Positions 56,701-64,000 of a stretch of 64,000 nt of DNA are shown here, piece after piece; the stretch's first letter is position 1, and every line of letters begins with the position of its first letter. Source of the DNA: Microbulbifer marinus. GTDB lineage: Bacteria; Pseudomonadota; Gammaproteobacteria; Pseudomonadales; Cellvibrionaceae. The stretch covers positions 434,001 to 498,000 of the forward strand of contig NZ_FNQO01000003.1 of assembly GCF_900107725.1 (NCBI RefSeq). Reading direction: 5' to 3'. A model generated the notes under the pieces. The model had not been told where the DNA came from. It saw nothing but the letters and a program-made list of their open reading frames with translations, and searched no databases. Made by a program: the position numbers and the translations under genes.

Positions 56701-56776
56701 CTGCCAGAGCAAGCGATTCGCGGGTGTGACTCTGCGCCATCCGTTGCAGGGAATGCTGGCGCAGCTGGAAAAATAA
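53729..56776 (+). CDS. ydiJ: FAD and Fe-S dehydrogenase, YdiJ type (D-2-hydroxyacid oxidation)
   Basis: This 1015-residue fusion resembles E. coli YdiJ, which has been reported as a D-2-hydroxyglutarate dehydrogenase. The FAD_binding_4 domain (about 40-230) has PRGGGTGTNGQ; the FAD-oxidase C domain follows (about 260-540). A 4Fe-4S site CxxCxxCxxxCP is at residues 667-678, and the C-terminal half has a second Cys-rich redox domain with CCGMAGTYG. The start is the ATG at 53729, where the family begins (MIPALRAV against MIPQ); an upstream ATG at 53693 lacks support. It shares control DNA with the photolyase operon. Confidence 0.9.
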   Translation: MIPALRAVDEVQALYLQFLQALADAGFRGDLSPSYASRTVLATDNSIYQVLPQAVAYPRDVRDLQLLAELADREEYHQIVLSPRGGGTGTNGQSLTDGLVVDISRHMNRILEINAEERWVRVQAGVVKDQLNAALKPHGLFFAPELSTSNRATIGGMINTDASGQGSCVYGKTRDHVLELSTVLLGGELWQSAPIDDERLGEISAREDRAGKVHRICDEIARDKAELIEQKFPKLNRCLTGYDLAHIRSEDGFNLNSVLCGSEGTLGFIAEARLNLLPIPNCVALVNLKYDHFQEALRDAKDLMQAGPMSIETVDSKVLQLAMEDIVWHSVSEFFPSDERPVRGINLVEYTAESEQELDRALQQFTAYLDAVIGQPGKSFGYSIARGHAEVNRIWAMRKRAVGLLGNVQGEKRPIPFVEDTAVPPENLADFIAEFRAVLDEAGLNYGMFGHVDAGVLHVRPAIDMKDPEQAAQIRPITDKVVRLTQKYKGLLWGEHGKGVRSEYAPEFFGELYPELQKIKAAFDPRNQLNPGKIATPSRASGLLKIDGVTTRGELDRQIPVQVWDGYSEGVHCNGNGACFNWNPDDAMCPSYKATRERIHSPKGRAALMKEWLRLLSQRDVDAVEAARKVREQSFFVSLPGRIKNSLARARGEYDFNHEVNEAMQGCLGCKSCVGQCPVKVDVPEFRSKFLELYYSRYLRPLKDYFVGALEFLIPHLARLPQLYNWPLGLKPVQWLMERGLGLADSPLLTQKTLQATMDELGVPFASTDSLAALGPAQRSRAVIIVQDAFTSYFDAEVVGDVLRLLKQLDFVPLVAPFRANGKPLHVHGFLRQFRRVAEGNSGMLNELAASGVPLVGVDPSMTLTYRAEYRKLLGDKAPAVQLLQEWLAGQSQHLEQQRPRVRSASFRLLPHCSEQTNAAASLRDWQSIFAALGLELQTESLGCCGMAGTYGHETAHKETSRVIFQQSWAPRLSANGGDDAQLLASGYSCRCQSKRFAGVTLRHPLQGMLAQLEK

Positions 56777-56852
56777 GGGTTTACTGACAGGTAGACCCTG
56801 ACAACGCGGCGCCACCGCTCCGCAGCGCGGGAAGATCCCGCAGGAAAGACCG

Positions 56853-57530
56853 ATGTACCGACCCCTGACCAATCTGCTGCTCTGCACGGCGCTGCTCGCT
56901 CCGGGCGCCGCCATGGCGCAGGCCGCGCCGCAGCAATTGGTCGCGCAGGCGGAGGAGCTCGCCATCGAGGGCGATTTCGACGCCGCCCTACCCCTGTACG
57001 AAAAAGCCATCGCCGCTCTCGCCCCGCAGCCCGCTCAACAGCAGGCACTGCGCTACCGCTACGGCATAGTGCTGAACGCCCTCGGCGCGCGTGCCCGCCC
57101 GGAGCTCTACCCGCTGGCGCGGGCGCAGTTCGAATCGGTGCTCAACTACCTGGACAGTGGCGCGAGCCTGGAACACTCCGCCGCCCGGGTGCGCTCGGCG
57201 CTGGCCCACACCTACCACCAGCAGTCCGCCAGCGAACAGGACGCAGTCCAGCGGTCTCACCTGCTGCGCACCGCCTACCTGCTTTACAGCGGCGCTGCCG
57301 GCGACCTGGCGCGACAGCAGGAGTGGCACAATCTGGCCATTACCTATTTCAATCTGGGCCAGGTGTGCGAGTGGCAGGGCAATCTGGAAGAGGCGGTCGA
57401 GTGGCTGGAGAAGGCGGTCGCACTGGACCGGGAACACGGCTTCCCCGATCTGGATGAGGATCGCAGCTATCTACTGGCTCTGCGCGAGCAGATTAACCCC
57501 CCGGCCCGCGCCAGCACCACCGCTATTTAG
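56853..57530 (+). CDS. Exported TPR repeat protein
   Basis: This 225-residue protein has a signal peptide (ending GAAMAQA at about 24). Helical repeats of the TPR kind follow, ending WEGNLEEAVEWLEKAVALDREHG-like segments near 170-200. GCAGGAAAG lies a few bases before the ATG. It is 76 bases downstream of the ydiJ-type gene on the same strand and may share its transcript. Its partner is unknown. Confidence 0.8.
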   Translation: MYRPLTNLLLCTALLAPGAAMAQAAPQQLVAQAEELAIEGDFDAALPLYEKAIAALAPQPAQQQALRYRYGIVLNALGARARPELYPLARAQFESVLNYLDSGASLEHSAARVRSALAHTYHQQSASEQDAVQRSHLLRTAYLLYSGAAGDLARQQEWHNLAITYFNLGQVCEWQGNLEEAVEWLEKAVALDREHGFPDLDEDRSYLLALREQINPPARASTTAI

Positions 57531-58067
57531 CTCCTCCCAAAAGGCCTCCCCGCAGGACACCCATCCTACAGCCGCTGTAATTTAATGCATTTCAGTGGCG
57601 TATCTTCCTATCAAAATCGGGTTTTGGCGGCCAAACAGCACGTTTTGAACCACCAGTCACAAATAATTGGGGAGAAACTTTTTACTTTTTGCACCCGCCT
57701 TAGGAGCCAGGTTGCGGTCATACTTTGCTCAAAAATTAGAATGACATCGCTGTCAGCGGGTTTTGAGCTACTGAAATCAATTACTAACGCTGTCATCGGT
57801 TTGCCATTCATCCGGTTACAAAAAATTCATTTGCAAGGATGATTTTTCGAGGAGCCAGCCGGTTTCACGATTTTTTTCTAGTCAGCCCAAATAACCAGCC
57901 AATGCATCCGGCTCTTAGGCGAATTGTGGGGAAAAGTTGATAAGGAGCCCGCTGCCGTTAATATAGCCACCACTGATTAATTATTAATCAGTTATTTCCA
58001 AAGACACTTGGAAATTTCACAAGCACCTTTTGGCTTGTGACCGTTTGAAACCTGGAGGTATCGGGAA
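57531..58067. promoter_or_regulatory. AT-rich leader region of the 3D-domain gene with three tandem hairpins
   Basis: No gene is seen in these 537 bases, which are more AT-rich than the rest. A promoter TTGATA (57937-57942) and TAATAT (57959-57964), 16 bases apart, predicts a start near 57971. From there, three inverted repeats follow one after another: 57972-57992 (nine-base arms), 57994-58015 (eight-base arms) and 58017-58040 (eight-base arms). A GGAGG ribosome site (58054-58058) precedes the ATG at 58068. The leader is about 97 bases long. Confidence 0.6.
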
Positions 58068-58472
58068 ATGGTGAAACAGACTCTGCGCAATTCAATATTT
58101 ATTATGATCGCTGTCCTTTCAGCGGCTGTGAGCCTGAATGCATCTGCCGCCATACAGAAAACTTTGACCGTTGACGCAACCGCTTACAACTCAGTACCGG
58201 GTCAGACCGACGATGATCCCTGGGTAGCGGCCTGGAATAACCGTCTGCGTCCGGGTGACAAGATTATTGCCGTTTCCCGCGACCTGGAGAAACACGGCCT
58301 GACCAACGGCGCCAAGGTTAAGATCGAGGGTCTGCCCGGCACTTACACGGTGCGCGACCGCATGAACAAGCGCTTTAAAAACCGCATCGATGTGTGGATG
58401 GAAAAAGACATCAAAAAGGCGCGCAAGTGGGGTAAGAAAAAGCTGAAGATCATCTTCCAGCCGGTCAAGTAA
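58068..58472 (+). CDS. Exported 3D-domain protein
   Basis: This 134-residue protein has a signal peptide (ending SLNASAA at about 27). The mature part is a single 3D domain (Asp-Asp-Asp) of the kind found at the end of MltA and in RlpA-like double-psi barrels: VDATAYNS, PGDKIIAVSRD, TVRDRMN and IDVWM. Such domains bind or cut peptidoglycan; no other catalytic domain is attached. It has its own promoter and terminator, with a structured leader. Confidence 0.87.
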   Translation: MVKQTLRNSIFIMIAVLSAAVSLNASAAIQKTLTVDATAYNSVPGQTDDDPWVAAWNNRLRPGDKIIAVSRDLEKHGLTNGAKVKIEGLPGTYTVRDRMNKRFKNRIDVWMEKDIKKARKWGKKKLKIIFQPVK

Positions 58473-58523
58473 CCAGCCCTCAGACAACTTAGACCGCCCG
58501 GACTAAACCCCGGGCCTCTGAAA

Positions 58524-58549
58524 GCCCCGCCCTCCAGCGGGGCTTTTTT
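58524..58549 (+). terminator. Terminator after the 3D-domain gene
   Basis: The arms GCCCCGC (58524-58530) and GCGGGGC (58537-58543) enclose a six-base loop and run into six T. Confidence 0.88.
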
Positions 58550-58574
58550 CGTTCTGCCGTTTCCCCGCCGCTAC

Positions 58575-59120
58575 TCAGGGTTCCGTTTCCGCGGTGATTC
58601 CCGGCAGCTCTACGCATTTTGTGTCTTCGATGTAGAAAATACTCGGCTGACGATTTTCGTTGTAACGATGTTTCAGTCCGTCATCGCCAACCAGGATCAG
58701 GTATTCGGCCTTGACCCAGCCGTCGCCATCCCGATATTCGCTCAACCACAGCAGCGAGGGCTGGCCTTCATAGCAGAGCCCGTAAAACATGCGCGTCTTC
58801 TCTACCAGCTGCTTGCTCTCGTAATCGACATATTTGCCGGGGTAGGTATAGCGGTCGGCGCTTTGCGGGTCGCCCTGCTCGCCGTTTACGCCATTGCCGG
58901 GCCTGGGGATCTTGTGCAGGTAGATGGAGGTGTTTTCGTCGCAATCGACGCAACTGCGCCCGGCGACGATCGCGTAGTCATCGAGTTCGGTGATCAGTCG
59001 GGCCTCAGCAAGGTTGGTTCTGAGCAATGTCTGGTCCGACAGCGTGATATTTACGCCTTGCGCCGCATCTGACACGGCAAAGTTGAGCAGAAGAAACGAT
59101 AGAAATCTGAACGCATACAT
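58575..59120 (-). CDS. Exported protein of unknown function
   Basis: This 181-residue protein has a signal peptide (about 1-19, ending SDAAQG). The mature part has four cysteines (RSCVDCDEN, YGLCYEG, TKCVELP) and is otherwise acidic and beta-rich. I chose the ATG at 59120 over the GTG at 59132. Nothing in it identifies a family. It converges on the 3D-domain gene terminator. Confidence 0.6.
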   Translation of the reverse strand: MYAFRFLSFLLLNFAVSDAAQGVNITLSDQTLLRTNLAEARLITELDDYAIVAGRSCVDCDENTSIYLHKIPRPGNGVNGEQGDPQSADRYTYPGKYVDYESKQLVEKTRMFYGLCYEGQPSLLWLSEYRDGDGWVKAEYLILVGDDGLKHRYNENRQPSIFYIEDTKCVELPGITAETEP

Positions 59121-59431
59121 CGAAAGGGACACCGCTGTCAGTCACACGCGGGGCCGACCGCTGGCATCTCCAAGAAATTTTGCGGGGCCCCTGGATCGCA
59201 TTGTCTGCTGCCACAATGGCGCGAATCCCTTCTATTAATTAACCATAGCAGGGAAACAAGGAATTACATGTCAGGCGAAACGGTGACTGCCGATGGGCCA
59301 GTTGACTTGAATGGCGGAGTTGCGGCCACTCGCGCCTGCTGGAGCCGATTCGGTCGGCGTGGAAGGGTCAAAACATGGGAAAAGTAGGCGGGCGGTGGAA
59401 TCCCCCGGGAGGGATTCCACCTGTTGCAGGG
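59121..59431. other. Intergenic stretch with a hairpin
   Basis: No gene is seen. Perfect 11-base arms GGTGGAATCCC (59394-59404) and its complement (59411-59421) enclose a six-base loop, ten bases past the stop of the next gene on the minus strand. No T run follows, so a terminator is possible but unproven. Confidence 0.4.
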
Positions 59432-60154
59432 TTACTCGGCAGTTCCGGTATCGCTGCCACCGTGTACTTCCCAGACGCTGAGCGTGCCATTGCCAAGCGC
59501 CGCACTGGCCCGGGAGGTGCTGGTATCATTGACCACCTCTTCGCTGTGCGTCAGCTGAGCCCAGACCTCGATCGTGTGTGAGCCCGAACCGATATCGTAG
59601 GCGAGGAAATTGAATGTACTGGCCCGAGCCGTGTCCAGCATCAACCCCACTTCCTCATAGTCCATTTCGTCAAAATTACACTCTTCGTACTGGATGATTC
59701 CGTCGCCATTCCCATCGGTGCAATCCAGCACACCACTGAAACTCGCCCAGAGCTCCTGTTTACGGTAATCAAATGTCACCAATTTAGGGTTCGCCTCCTC
59801 ACCATCGACATAGACCTTCATGACGATTTTGGCATCTGCAACGGACTCGCTCTTGTTGCCACCTTTGCTGCGCACCGCGGTTGACGTCATCAACATCGTC
59901 TCGAATGAGACGCCGATGACAAGGTCTTTAACGGTGCCAGAATTTTTCAGCTCTGTGGACAATACCGGGCAGAAACCATCTGCGTCGCAGACACCGGCGG
60001 CGAGCGCCTCTGCTCCGACAATACTCAAGTCTCTGTATGCCGAGGCGGAATTGTCCGCATATGACATAGAAGTAGTCATAAGGCTGGCTACTGCCAGGGC
60101 CAGACCACTCATTTTCAGGTGACGGAACGAGTTATTCCTTGCTGATTTATACAT
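59432..60154 (-). CDS. Exported protein with an EF-hand-like calcium loop, unknown function
   Basis: This 240-residue protein has a signal peptide (ending SMSYA at about 33). The mature part is beta-rich. A canonical EF-hand loop, DGNGDGIIQYEE, lies at residues 147-158, in a disulfide-capable setting (LDCTDGNG... EECN). The end is Ser/Thr-rich. It has no family that I recognise; calcium binding is the clearest property. It is a single gene. Confidence 0.7.
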   Translation of the reverse strand: MYKSARNNSFRHLKMSGLALAVASLMTTSMSYADNSASAYRDLSIVGAEALAAGVCDADGFCPVLSTELKNSGTVKDLVIGVSFETMLMTSTAVRSKGGNKSESVADAKIVMKVYVDGEEANPKLVTFDYRKQELWASFSGVLDCTDGNGDGIIQYEECNFDEMDYEEVGLMLDTARASTFNFLAYDIGSGSHTIEVWAQLTHSEEVVNDTSTSRASAALGNGTLSVWEVHGGSDTGTAE

Positions 60155-60892
60155 CTGTTAATCCCTTTGTTAACTATTTTAAATACAAATGATGCGGACG
60201 CGTGTTGCGCATTACAGGTGCTGAAATCAAGAAGGGAAGGAATCCCGGAAACAAGCTTATTGTTATCTCGATTCTGTGGCGTAGACATAACCGCAACGAC
60301 AGCCCATCAACACCGTGCCAGCGCAGCTTAGTTCAGCAAGCAAAAAATGCGGCGTGATTCGGTCTAATTGACGGCGTAATGGACGCCTGTTTTTCTCGAG
60401 AAAATTTGTCTTGGCACAGCCGCCCTACCGGCAACCCCGTAAATACAATCTAATTCAAAAATAATTAATTTATGGCTAAGGGATTGCAGTAATCGATTAA
60501 GTTAGCCAAGTGCTGTCGGGAATACAGCAATCGAATACCCGGGTACGACGCCCGATGGTCAGCAGGACAATACTTTGCCGGTGGCGCCACGATAAGATGA
60601 CATCGGCAAACGGGGAAACTGGTGACCAAGCGGCCAGCGCGATCACCGATCGAGTGGTGGGACACCGGAGGCTTCGTATCCGTGGAGCCTCGCGCTGCCC
60701 CGAGATTGGGTTGTGCTATCACACTGTCGTGATTCCCTTCACCTGTAACGATAGCAGTTGCAAGCCAAAAAGGGGGGGGGAGGTAAATGGATAACCAATG
60801 ACCGCTGGATTGATTTCTAGGGCGGAATGAGGAAGTGGCACCGGTCACCAAACCGGCGCCAATCTATTGCAAGGGGAGCTAGTGCTGCCGAT
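60155..60892. other. Long non-coding stretch with a structured region
   Basis: No supported gene lies in these 738 bases; two overlapping frames of about 95 and 128 residues have unlike-protein composition. The right half holds many inverted repeats: GTGGCGCCAC at 60581-60590; a ten-base stem (60632-60641 with 60691-60700, one mismatch) enclosing two hairpins (60644-60659 and 60669-60690); and GCTATC/GATAGC further on. A run of nine G (60772-60780) is followed by GGTAAATG. The left half is AT-rich and probably holds the promoter of the gene at 60154. Confidence 0.4.
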
Positions 60893-61153
60893 TTACCAGC
60901 TTTCGTCAGTCTCCTGTACCGGGCCGACGAACGTCGAGATACCCTCTTCGCGCAACGCATCCAGGGCCTCTTCCAGGGCTTCTTTTTCCGTGTCGAACGA
61001 ATCCTCCCACACCGTGGAATTGTCGTTCTCGTCGACAATCTCCAGCAGCCAACCACCTTCGCCATCCTCATAGATGTCGATCTGAACGGTGACACCGCCT
61101 TCACTGTAGGCCTGGCTGAGGGGGGACTCTGTCGGTTCGAATTGGTCGTTCAT
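60893..61153 (-). CDS. Small acidic protein, unknown function
   Basis: This 86-residue protein is very acidic and lacks a signal peptide. It has a beta segment (VTVQIDIYEDGEGGWLLEI) followed by a helix (KEALEEALDALREEG). I chose the ATG at 61153, with GAGG eight bases before it; a longer frame to 61210 has no such site. Similar small proteins are common in gammaproteobacteria, but no function is known to me. It is divergent from trhO. Confidence 0.75.
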   Translation of the reverse strand: MNDQFEPTESPLSQAYSEGGVTVQIDIYEDGEGGWLLEIVDENDNSTVWEDSFDTEKEALEEALDALREEGISTFVGPVQETDESW

Positions 61154-61323
61154 GGGAATTGCCTCGCTGTGAACCGGGAGCACTTTGACAACTTGTCGCG
61201 CAGGGGTCAATCAGTAGTTTCGCCTGCTGAAAAAATGTACGACAGATGCCACAGTTTGCGATAAAATACGCGGCGATTTTTTCTGCTCCGGATTTACGCT
61301 CCGGCCCGCAATGAGGAAGTACC

Positions 61324-62310
61324 ATGAACCAGATCGTCGTCTGCGCGCTCTACAAGTTCGTCACCCTGGACGACTTTGAATCCCTGCGCGAACCCCTGCT
61401 CAATGTCATGCTCGAAAACCGCGTGCGCGGCACCCTGCTGCTGGCCCGGGAGGGCATCAACGGCACCGTGGCCGGTAGCCGCGAGGGCATCGATACCCTG
61501 CTCGCCCACCTGAAGTCGGAGCCGCGCCTGGCGGAGCTCGACTACAAGGAGTCCTTTACCGATGAACTGCCGTTCCTGCGCAGCAAGGTAAAGCTGAAAC
61601 GCGAGATTGTGACCATGGGGGTCGAGGGCATAGACCCGCGCCGCACCGTCGGCACCTACGTCAAACCGGCGGACTGGAACGCGCTGATCAGCGATCCGGA
61701 AGTGGTGCTGATCGACACCCGCAATGACTACGAATATCAGGTCGGCACCTTCAAGAATGCGGTGAATCCAAACACCGCCAGCTTCCGCGAGTTCCCGCAA
61801 TATGTCAGCGAGAATCTGGATCCGGCCAAGCACAAGAAGGTGGCGATGTTCTGTACCGGCGGTATCCGCTGTGAAAAATCCACCGCCTACCTGAAAGAAC
61901 AGGGCTTCGACGAGGTCTACCACCTGCAGGGCGGTATCCTGAAATACCTCGAGGAAGTGCCGAAGGAAGAGACCCTGTGGCAGGGAGAGTGCTTTGTCTT
62001 CGACGACCGCGTCACCGTGAACCACGACCTGGAACGCGGCAATTACGATCAGTGCAACGCCTGTCGCATGCCGGTAACGGAAGAGGAAAAGCAGTCACCG
62101 CAGTTCGAGCAGGGGGTCAGCTGCCCGCACTGCTTTGACCAGGTCTCTGAAGCCGATCGCGCCCGCTTTCGCGAGCGGGAAAAGCAGATTCAGCTGGCCA
62201 TGGCGCGCGGCGAGCAACATATCGGGCAGGAGGCGCGGGAGGTGACTGCCGCACGCCGCCGCCAGAAACAGGAAGAGCGCCGTCGCCAGGCGGAAGCTCA
62301 GGACGCCTAA
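61324..62310 (+). CDS. trhO: tRNA uridine 5-oxyacetic acid pathway hydroxylase TrhO (rhodanese family)
   Basis: This 328-residue protein, formerly YceA, hydroxylates uridine 34 of tRNA with oxygen. An N-terminal acylphosphatase-like part (about 1-95) is followed by a rhodanese domain (about 120-225) with the active Cys177 in [12 protein letters not shown]. The C-terminus has zinc-type cysteine pairs (CNACRMP, CPHCFD) and a charged helical tail. The start has GAGGAAG upstream. It converges on the next gene, the two stop codons overlapping by three bases. Confidence 0.95.
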   Translation: MNQIVVCALYKFVTLDDFESLREPLLNVMLENRVRGTLLLAREGINGTVAGSREGIDTLLAHLKSEPRLAELDYKESFTDELPFLRSKVKLKREIVTMGVEGIDPRRTVGTYVKPADWNALISDPEVVLIDTRNDYEYQVGTFKNAVNPNTASFREFPQYVSENLDPAKHKKVAMFCTGGIRCEKSTAYLKEQGFDEVYHLQGGILKYLEEVPKEETLWQGECFVFDDRVTVNHDLERGNYDQCNACRMPVTEEEKQSPQFEQGVSCPHCFDQVSEADRARFREREKQIQLAMARGEQHIGQEAREVTAARRRQKQEERRRQAEAQDA

Positions 62311-62717
62311 GCGTTCACTGACATTAGCGACGCCAGGGACGGCGTTTCATCCCTCGCCTGCAACAGCCAGGCTTCCGCTTCGGCTTCGATGTCGAACTCC
62401 CGCGAGCTGTGTCCGCGCGCCTTGGCCTCGCTGGCGACCATCAGCGAGGTATAGCGATCCCGCCAGTACAGCACGGCGATATGAGCCCTACCCAGCACCG
62501 GATGCTCGGCCAGGAAGCGGCCGAGCCGGCGCTGCTCTTCCGGCACCATCTCTGAACGCGTATAGCGCAGATCCACCAGCACCCGCAGCGGTGTGCGATG
62601 CTGGAATTTCTCCGCCACTAGTTCGAGAGCTTCCATACGCTCCGCCAGTCCTACGGTGCCGTGAAACAGAATCCGGACTATGCCGGCCTCGGGTCGATAG
62701 CTGATATGAAAAGTCAT
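62307..62717 (-). CDS. SpoIIAA-like (STAS-fold) protein, copy 1
   Basis: This 136-residue protein has the pattern of the SpoIIAA-like/STAS fold: a beta strand start ([19 protein letters not shown]), then [15 protein letters not shown] and [15 protein letters not shown] chose the ATG at 62717 over a TTG at 62741. It shares pattern and length with the gene at 62966, and the two are likely paralogues. The function is unknown. Confidence 0.75.
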   Translation of the reverse strand: MTFHISYRPEAGIVRILFHGTVGLAERMEALELVAEKFQHRTPLRVLVDLRYTRSEMVPEEQRRLGRFLAEHPVLGRAHIAVLYWRDRYTSLMVASEAKARGHSSREFDIEAEAEAWLLQARDETPSLASLMSVNA

Positions 62718-62965
62718 TGCCGCGAAGCACCTGTGTCTCAATATTGTTATTTTTTTGCAGGCCAGTTCTCATCAATGGTGAGACCCGGCTCACCAGTATA
62801 AATATCTCGACCGACGAGTACAGCCAAACTCGAATAAATACGACTTAAGAAAGGGAAAACGGCGCCGCGCGATCGAAAGCGGCGAGGGAACACGAAAACA
62901 GAGTCACAAGGTGCTGGGCAGGGTTTGGTCTTTCAACCGGCAGTTAGCGTCGCGGAGCCACTGTT

Positions 62966-63352
62966 CTACTGCGCTGGCAGACGCCGGCTCCGCAGCCATT
63001 GCAACGCTGCGGATTCCACCAGAAATATGCGTGTATTGTTGCCGCGCTTCGCTAACCTCTGTGCGATCAGCGCCACCGGTGTAATCCCCGGATTACAGAG
63101 CACCGCGGTCTTCGCCCGCCGTAACAGCGCGTGACGGCGCACGAAGTCGGCAAATTGTCGCTGCTCGGCGGGTGTCAGGGAGGTCTCGACAAAGCGCGTA
63201 TCGACCAGCAGACGCAATTCCCGCAGGTGGCCGAATTTTGCCGCTACCTGCTCGGCGGCCTGTATGCGCTCTGCCAATCCCGCTTTGCCGATAAAGTGCA
63301 GCCGGACGATACGACCGGCCGTGAGATAGCGGATCTGGAAATTTCGGGCCAT
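62966..63352 (-). CDS. SpoIIAA-like (STAS-fold) protein, copy 2
   Basis: This 128-residue protein is the likely paralogue of the gene at 62307: AGRIVRLHFIGKAGLAERIQAAEQVAAKF aligns with its start and the following LRLLVDTRF with its second strand. I chose the ATG at 63352, which fits the start of the paralogue. Upstream ATG codons at 63364 and earlier exist. It ends with a basic RSRR tail. Its role is unknown. Confidence 0.7.
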   Translation of the reverse strand: MARNFQIRYLTAGRIVRLHFIGKAGLAERIQAAEQVAAKFGHLRELRLLVDTRFVETSLTPAEQRQFADFVRRHALLRRAKTAVLCNPGITPVALIAQRLAKRGNNTRIFLVESAALQWLRSRRLPAQ

Positions 63353-63497
63353 GCGGGGTTCCATGTGAACTGCAATTTCACCACGCCCAAAACCCCGGTG
63401 GCGCGAACTTATTGAGCCGACCATATTAGGAAAAATATCCCGATACAATCAACTTGCGAATAAGTCCGTCCGCTTATGAATAGATTATCGAGTCCGC

Positions 63498-64000
63498 TCA
63501 GCTTGTTTCGATCACCGGTACTTCTTCGTCGCCGACATTGAGCCAGATCTGTGCGGCGGCGCGCCGGGCTATCTCGCGATAGAAGCCGGCAACTTCGCCA
63601 TCGGGGTCCGCGGCCACGCTGGGCCGACCGCAGTCGGTGCCTTCGCGAATCGCCATCGCCAGCGGCAACTGCCCCAGCAGGCGCGTATCGTAATCGGCGG
63701 CGATGCGGGCACCGCCGCCACTGCCGAAGATCGGTTCGCTGTGGCCGCAGTTGGAACAGGTGTGCAGGGACATATTTTCGACGATCCCCAGCACCGGCAC
63801 CGATACCTTGCGGAACATCTCCACGCCCTTGATCGCATCCTTCAGCGCCAGGTCCTGGGGCGTGGTCACGATCACCGCGCCGGCCAGCGTTGTCTTCTGC
63901 GCCAGCGTCAGCTGGATATCGCCTGTGCCCGGCGGCATGTCCACCACCAGGTAATCCAGTTCATCCGCGCCTTCGCACCACAGCGTCTGGGTCAGTATCT
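63498..64000 (-). CDS. apbC: Iron-sulfur cluster carrier ATPase ApbC/Mrp, 3' part
   Basis: This is the C-terminal 167 or so residues of an Mrp/NBP35-family protein; the N-terminus and Walker A lie past the window edge. The Walker B region DYLVVDMPPGTGDIQLTL is complete, and the cluster-binding CxxC is in HTCSNCGH. These proteins carry 4Fe-4S clusters to target enzymes with ATP. A member normally has about 270-370 residues, so about half is missing here. Confidence 0.93.
   Translation of the reverse strand, partial: ILTQTLWCEGADELDYLVVDMPPGTGDIQLTLAQKTTLAGAVIVTTPQDLALKDAIKGVEMFRKVSVPVLGIVENMSLHTCSNCGHSEPIFGSGGGARIAADYDTRLLGQLPLAMAIREGTDCGRPSVAADPDGEVAGFYREIARRAAAQIWLNVGDEEVPVIETS

Noticed and set aside
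59394..59421. Terminator after the EF-hand protein gene
   Set aside because: The stem is perfect but no T run follows on the minus strand, so I list it only as a hairpin.
60600..60720. c-di-GMP (GEMM) riboswitch
   Set aside because: GGCAAAC, GAAA and GTGAC pieces are in the right order, but the GCAAAGCC core and the tetraloop stem do not match; no gene follows in frame.
60465..60851. Minus-strand frame of 128 residues in the non-coding gap
   Set aside because: It has no ribosome site or family pattern, and overlaps strong RNA stems; a frame on the other strand is equally unconvincing.

Overview
The window is a 64 kb piece of a GC-rich gammaproteobacterial chromosome, almost entirely house-keeping and conserved accessory genes. 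The minus-strand block fmdB-aspS-yebC-ruvC-ruvA-ruvB-ybgC-tolQ-tolR-tolA-tolB-pal-cpoB-queE-queC-tRNA-Lys-tRNA-Lys-nadA is the gene order known from Pseudomonas and its relatives. The marine-type sortase with its VIT/vWA target, the secreted M6 protease, the GDSL autotransporter, HiPIP and the HupE/PpiC pair point to a marine member of the Cellvibrionales (Microbulbifer-like). The genus is an inference; no rRNA gene is present to settle it.

Layout. 0.3-3.1 kb: secreted M6 metalloprotease and a Tat-exported HiPIP. 3.1-8.9 kb: an AraC regulator divergent from a MexEF-like RND efflux pair. 9.0-11.3 kb: beta carbonic anhydrase coupled to a small membrane protein, then three small lipoproteins. 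11.5-15.9 kb: aceE-aceF of pyruvate dehydrogenase. 16.4-19.3 kb: sortase and its target. 19.5-25.0 kb: purC, an AI-2E permease, a TusA-like protein, a BepA-type M48 protease and nadA. 25.2-37.7 kb: two tRNA-Lys genes, queC/queE, the Tol-Pal operon, ruvABC, yebC, aspS and fmdB. 38-43.5 kb: an HU protein with a histone H1-like tail, proS, a lytic transglycosylase, a membrane-anchored AraC regulator and a sterol-desaturase-family hydroxylase. 43.8-47.7 kb: PpiC-like isomerase plus HupE, an Lrp regulator and an aminotransferase. 47.9-53.6 kb: GDSL autotransporter, then photolyase, a LitR/CarH-like MerR regulator and a YbgA-type protein in one operon. 53.7-57.5 kb: a YdiJ-type FAD/Fe-S dehydrogenase and a TPR protein. 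58-64 kb: small exported proteins, a long non-coding stretch, trhO, two SpoIIAA-like paralogues and the 3' part of apbC/mrp.

The best candidates for undescribed biology are in the DNA between genes. They are: a 27-bp direct repeat (imperfect, found twice) plus a perfect 14-bp palindrome between the AraC regulator and the efflux pair; TGTACA repeats, one pair spaced exactly 12 bp, in the promoter of the photolyase operon, whose MerR regulator lacks the cobalamin-binding residues; a leader of three tandem hairpins starting at the predicted transcription start of a small 3D-domain protein; a branched, apparently structured non-coding region at about 60.58-60.77 kb; and a 112-bp inverted-repeat element between ruvC and ruvA. 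No CRISPR array, prophage, transposase or integron is visible.
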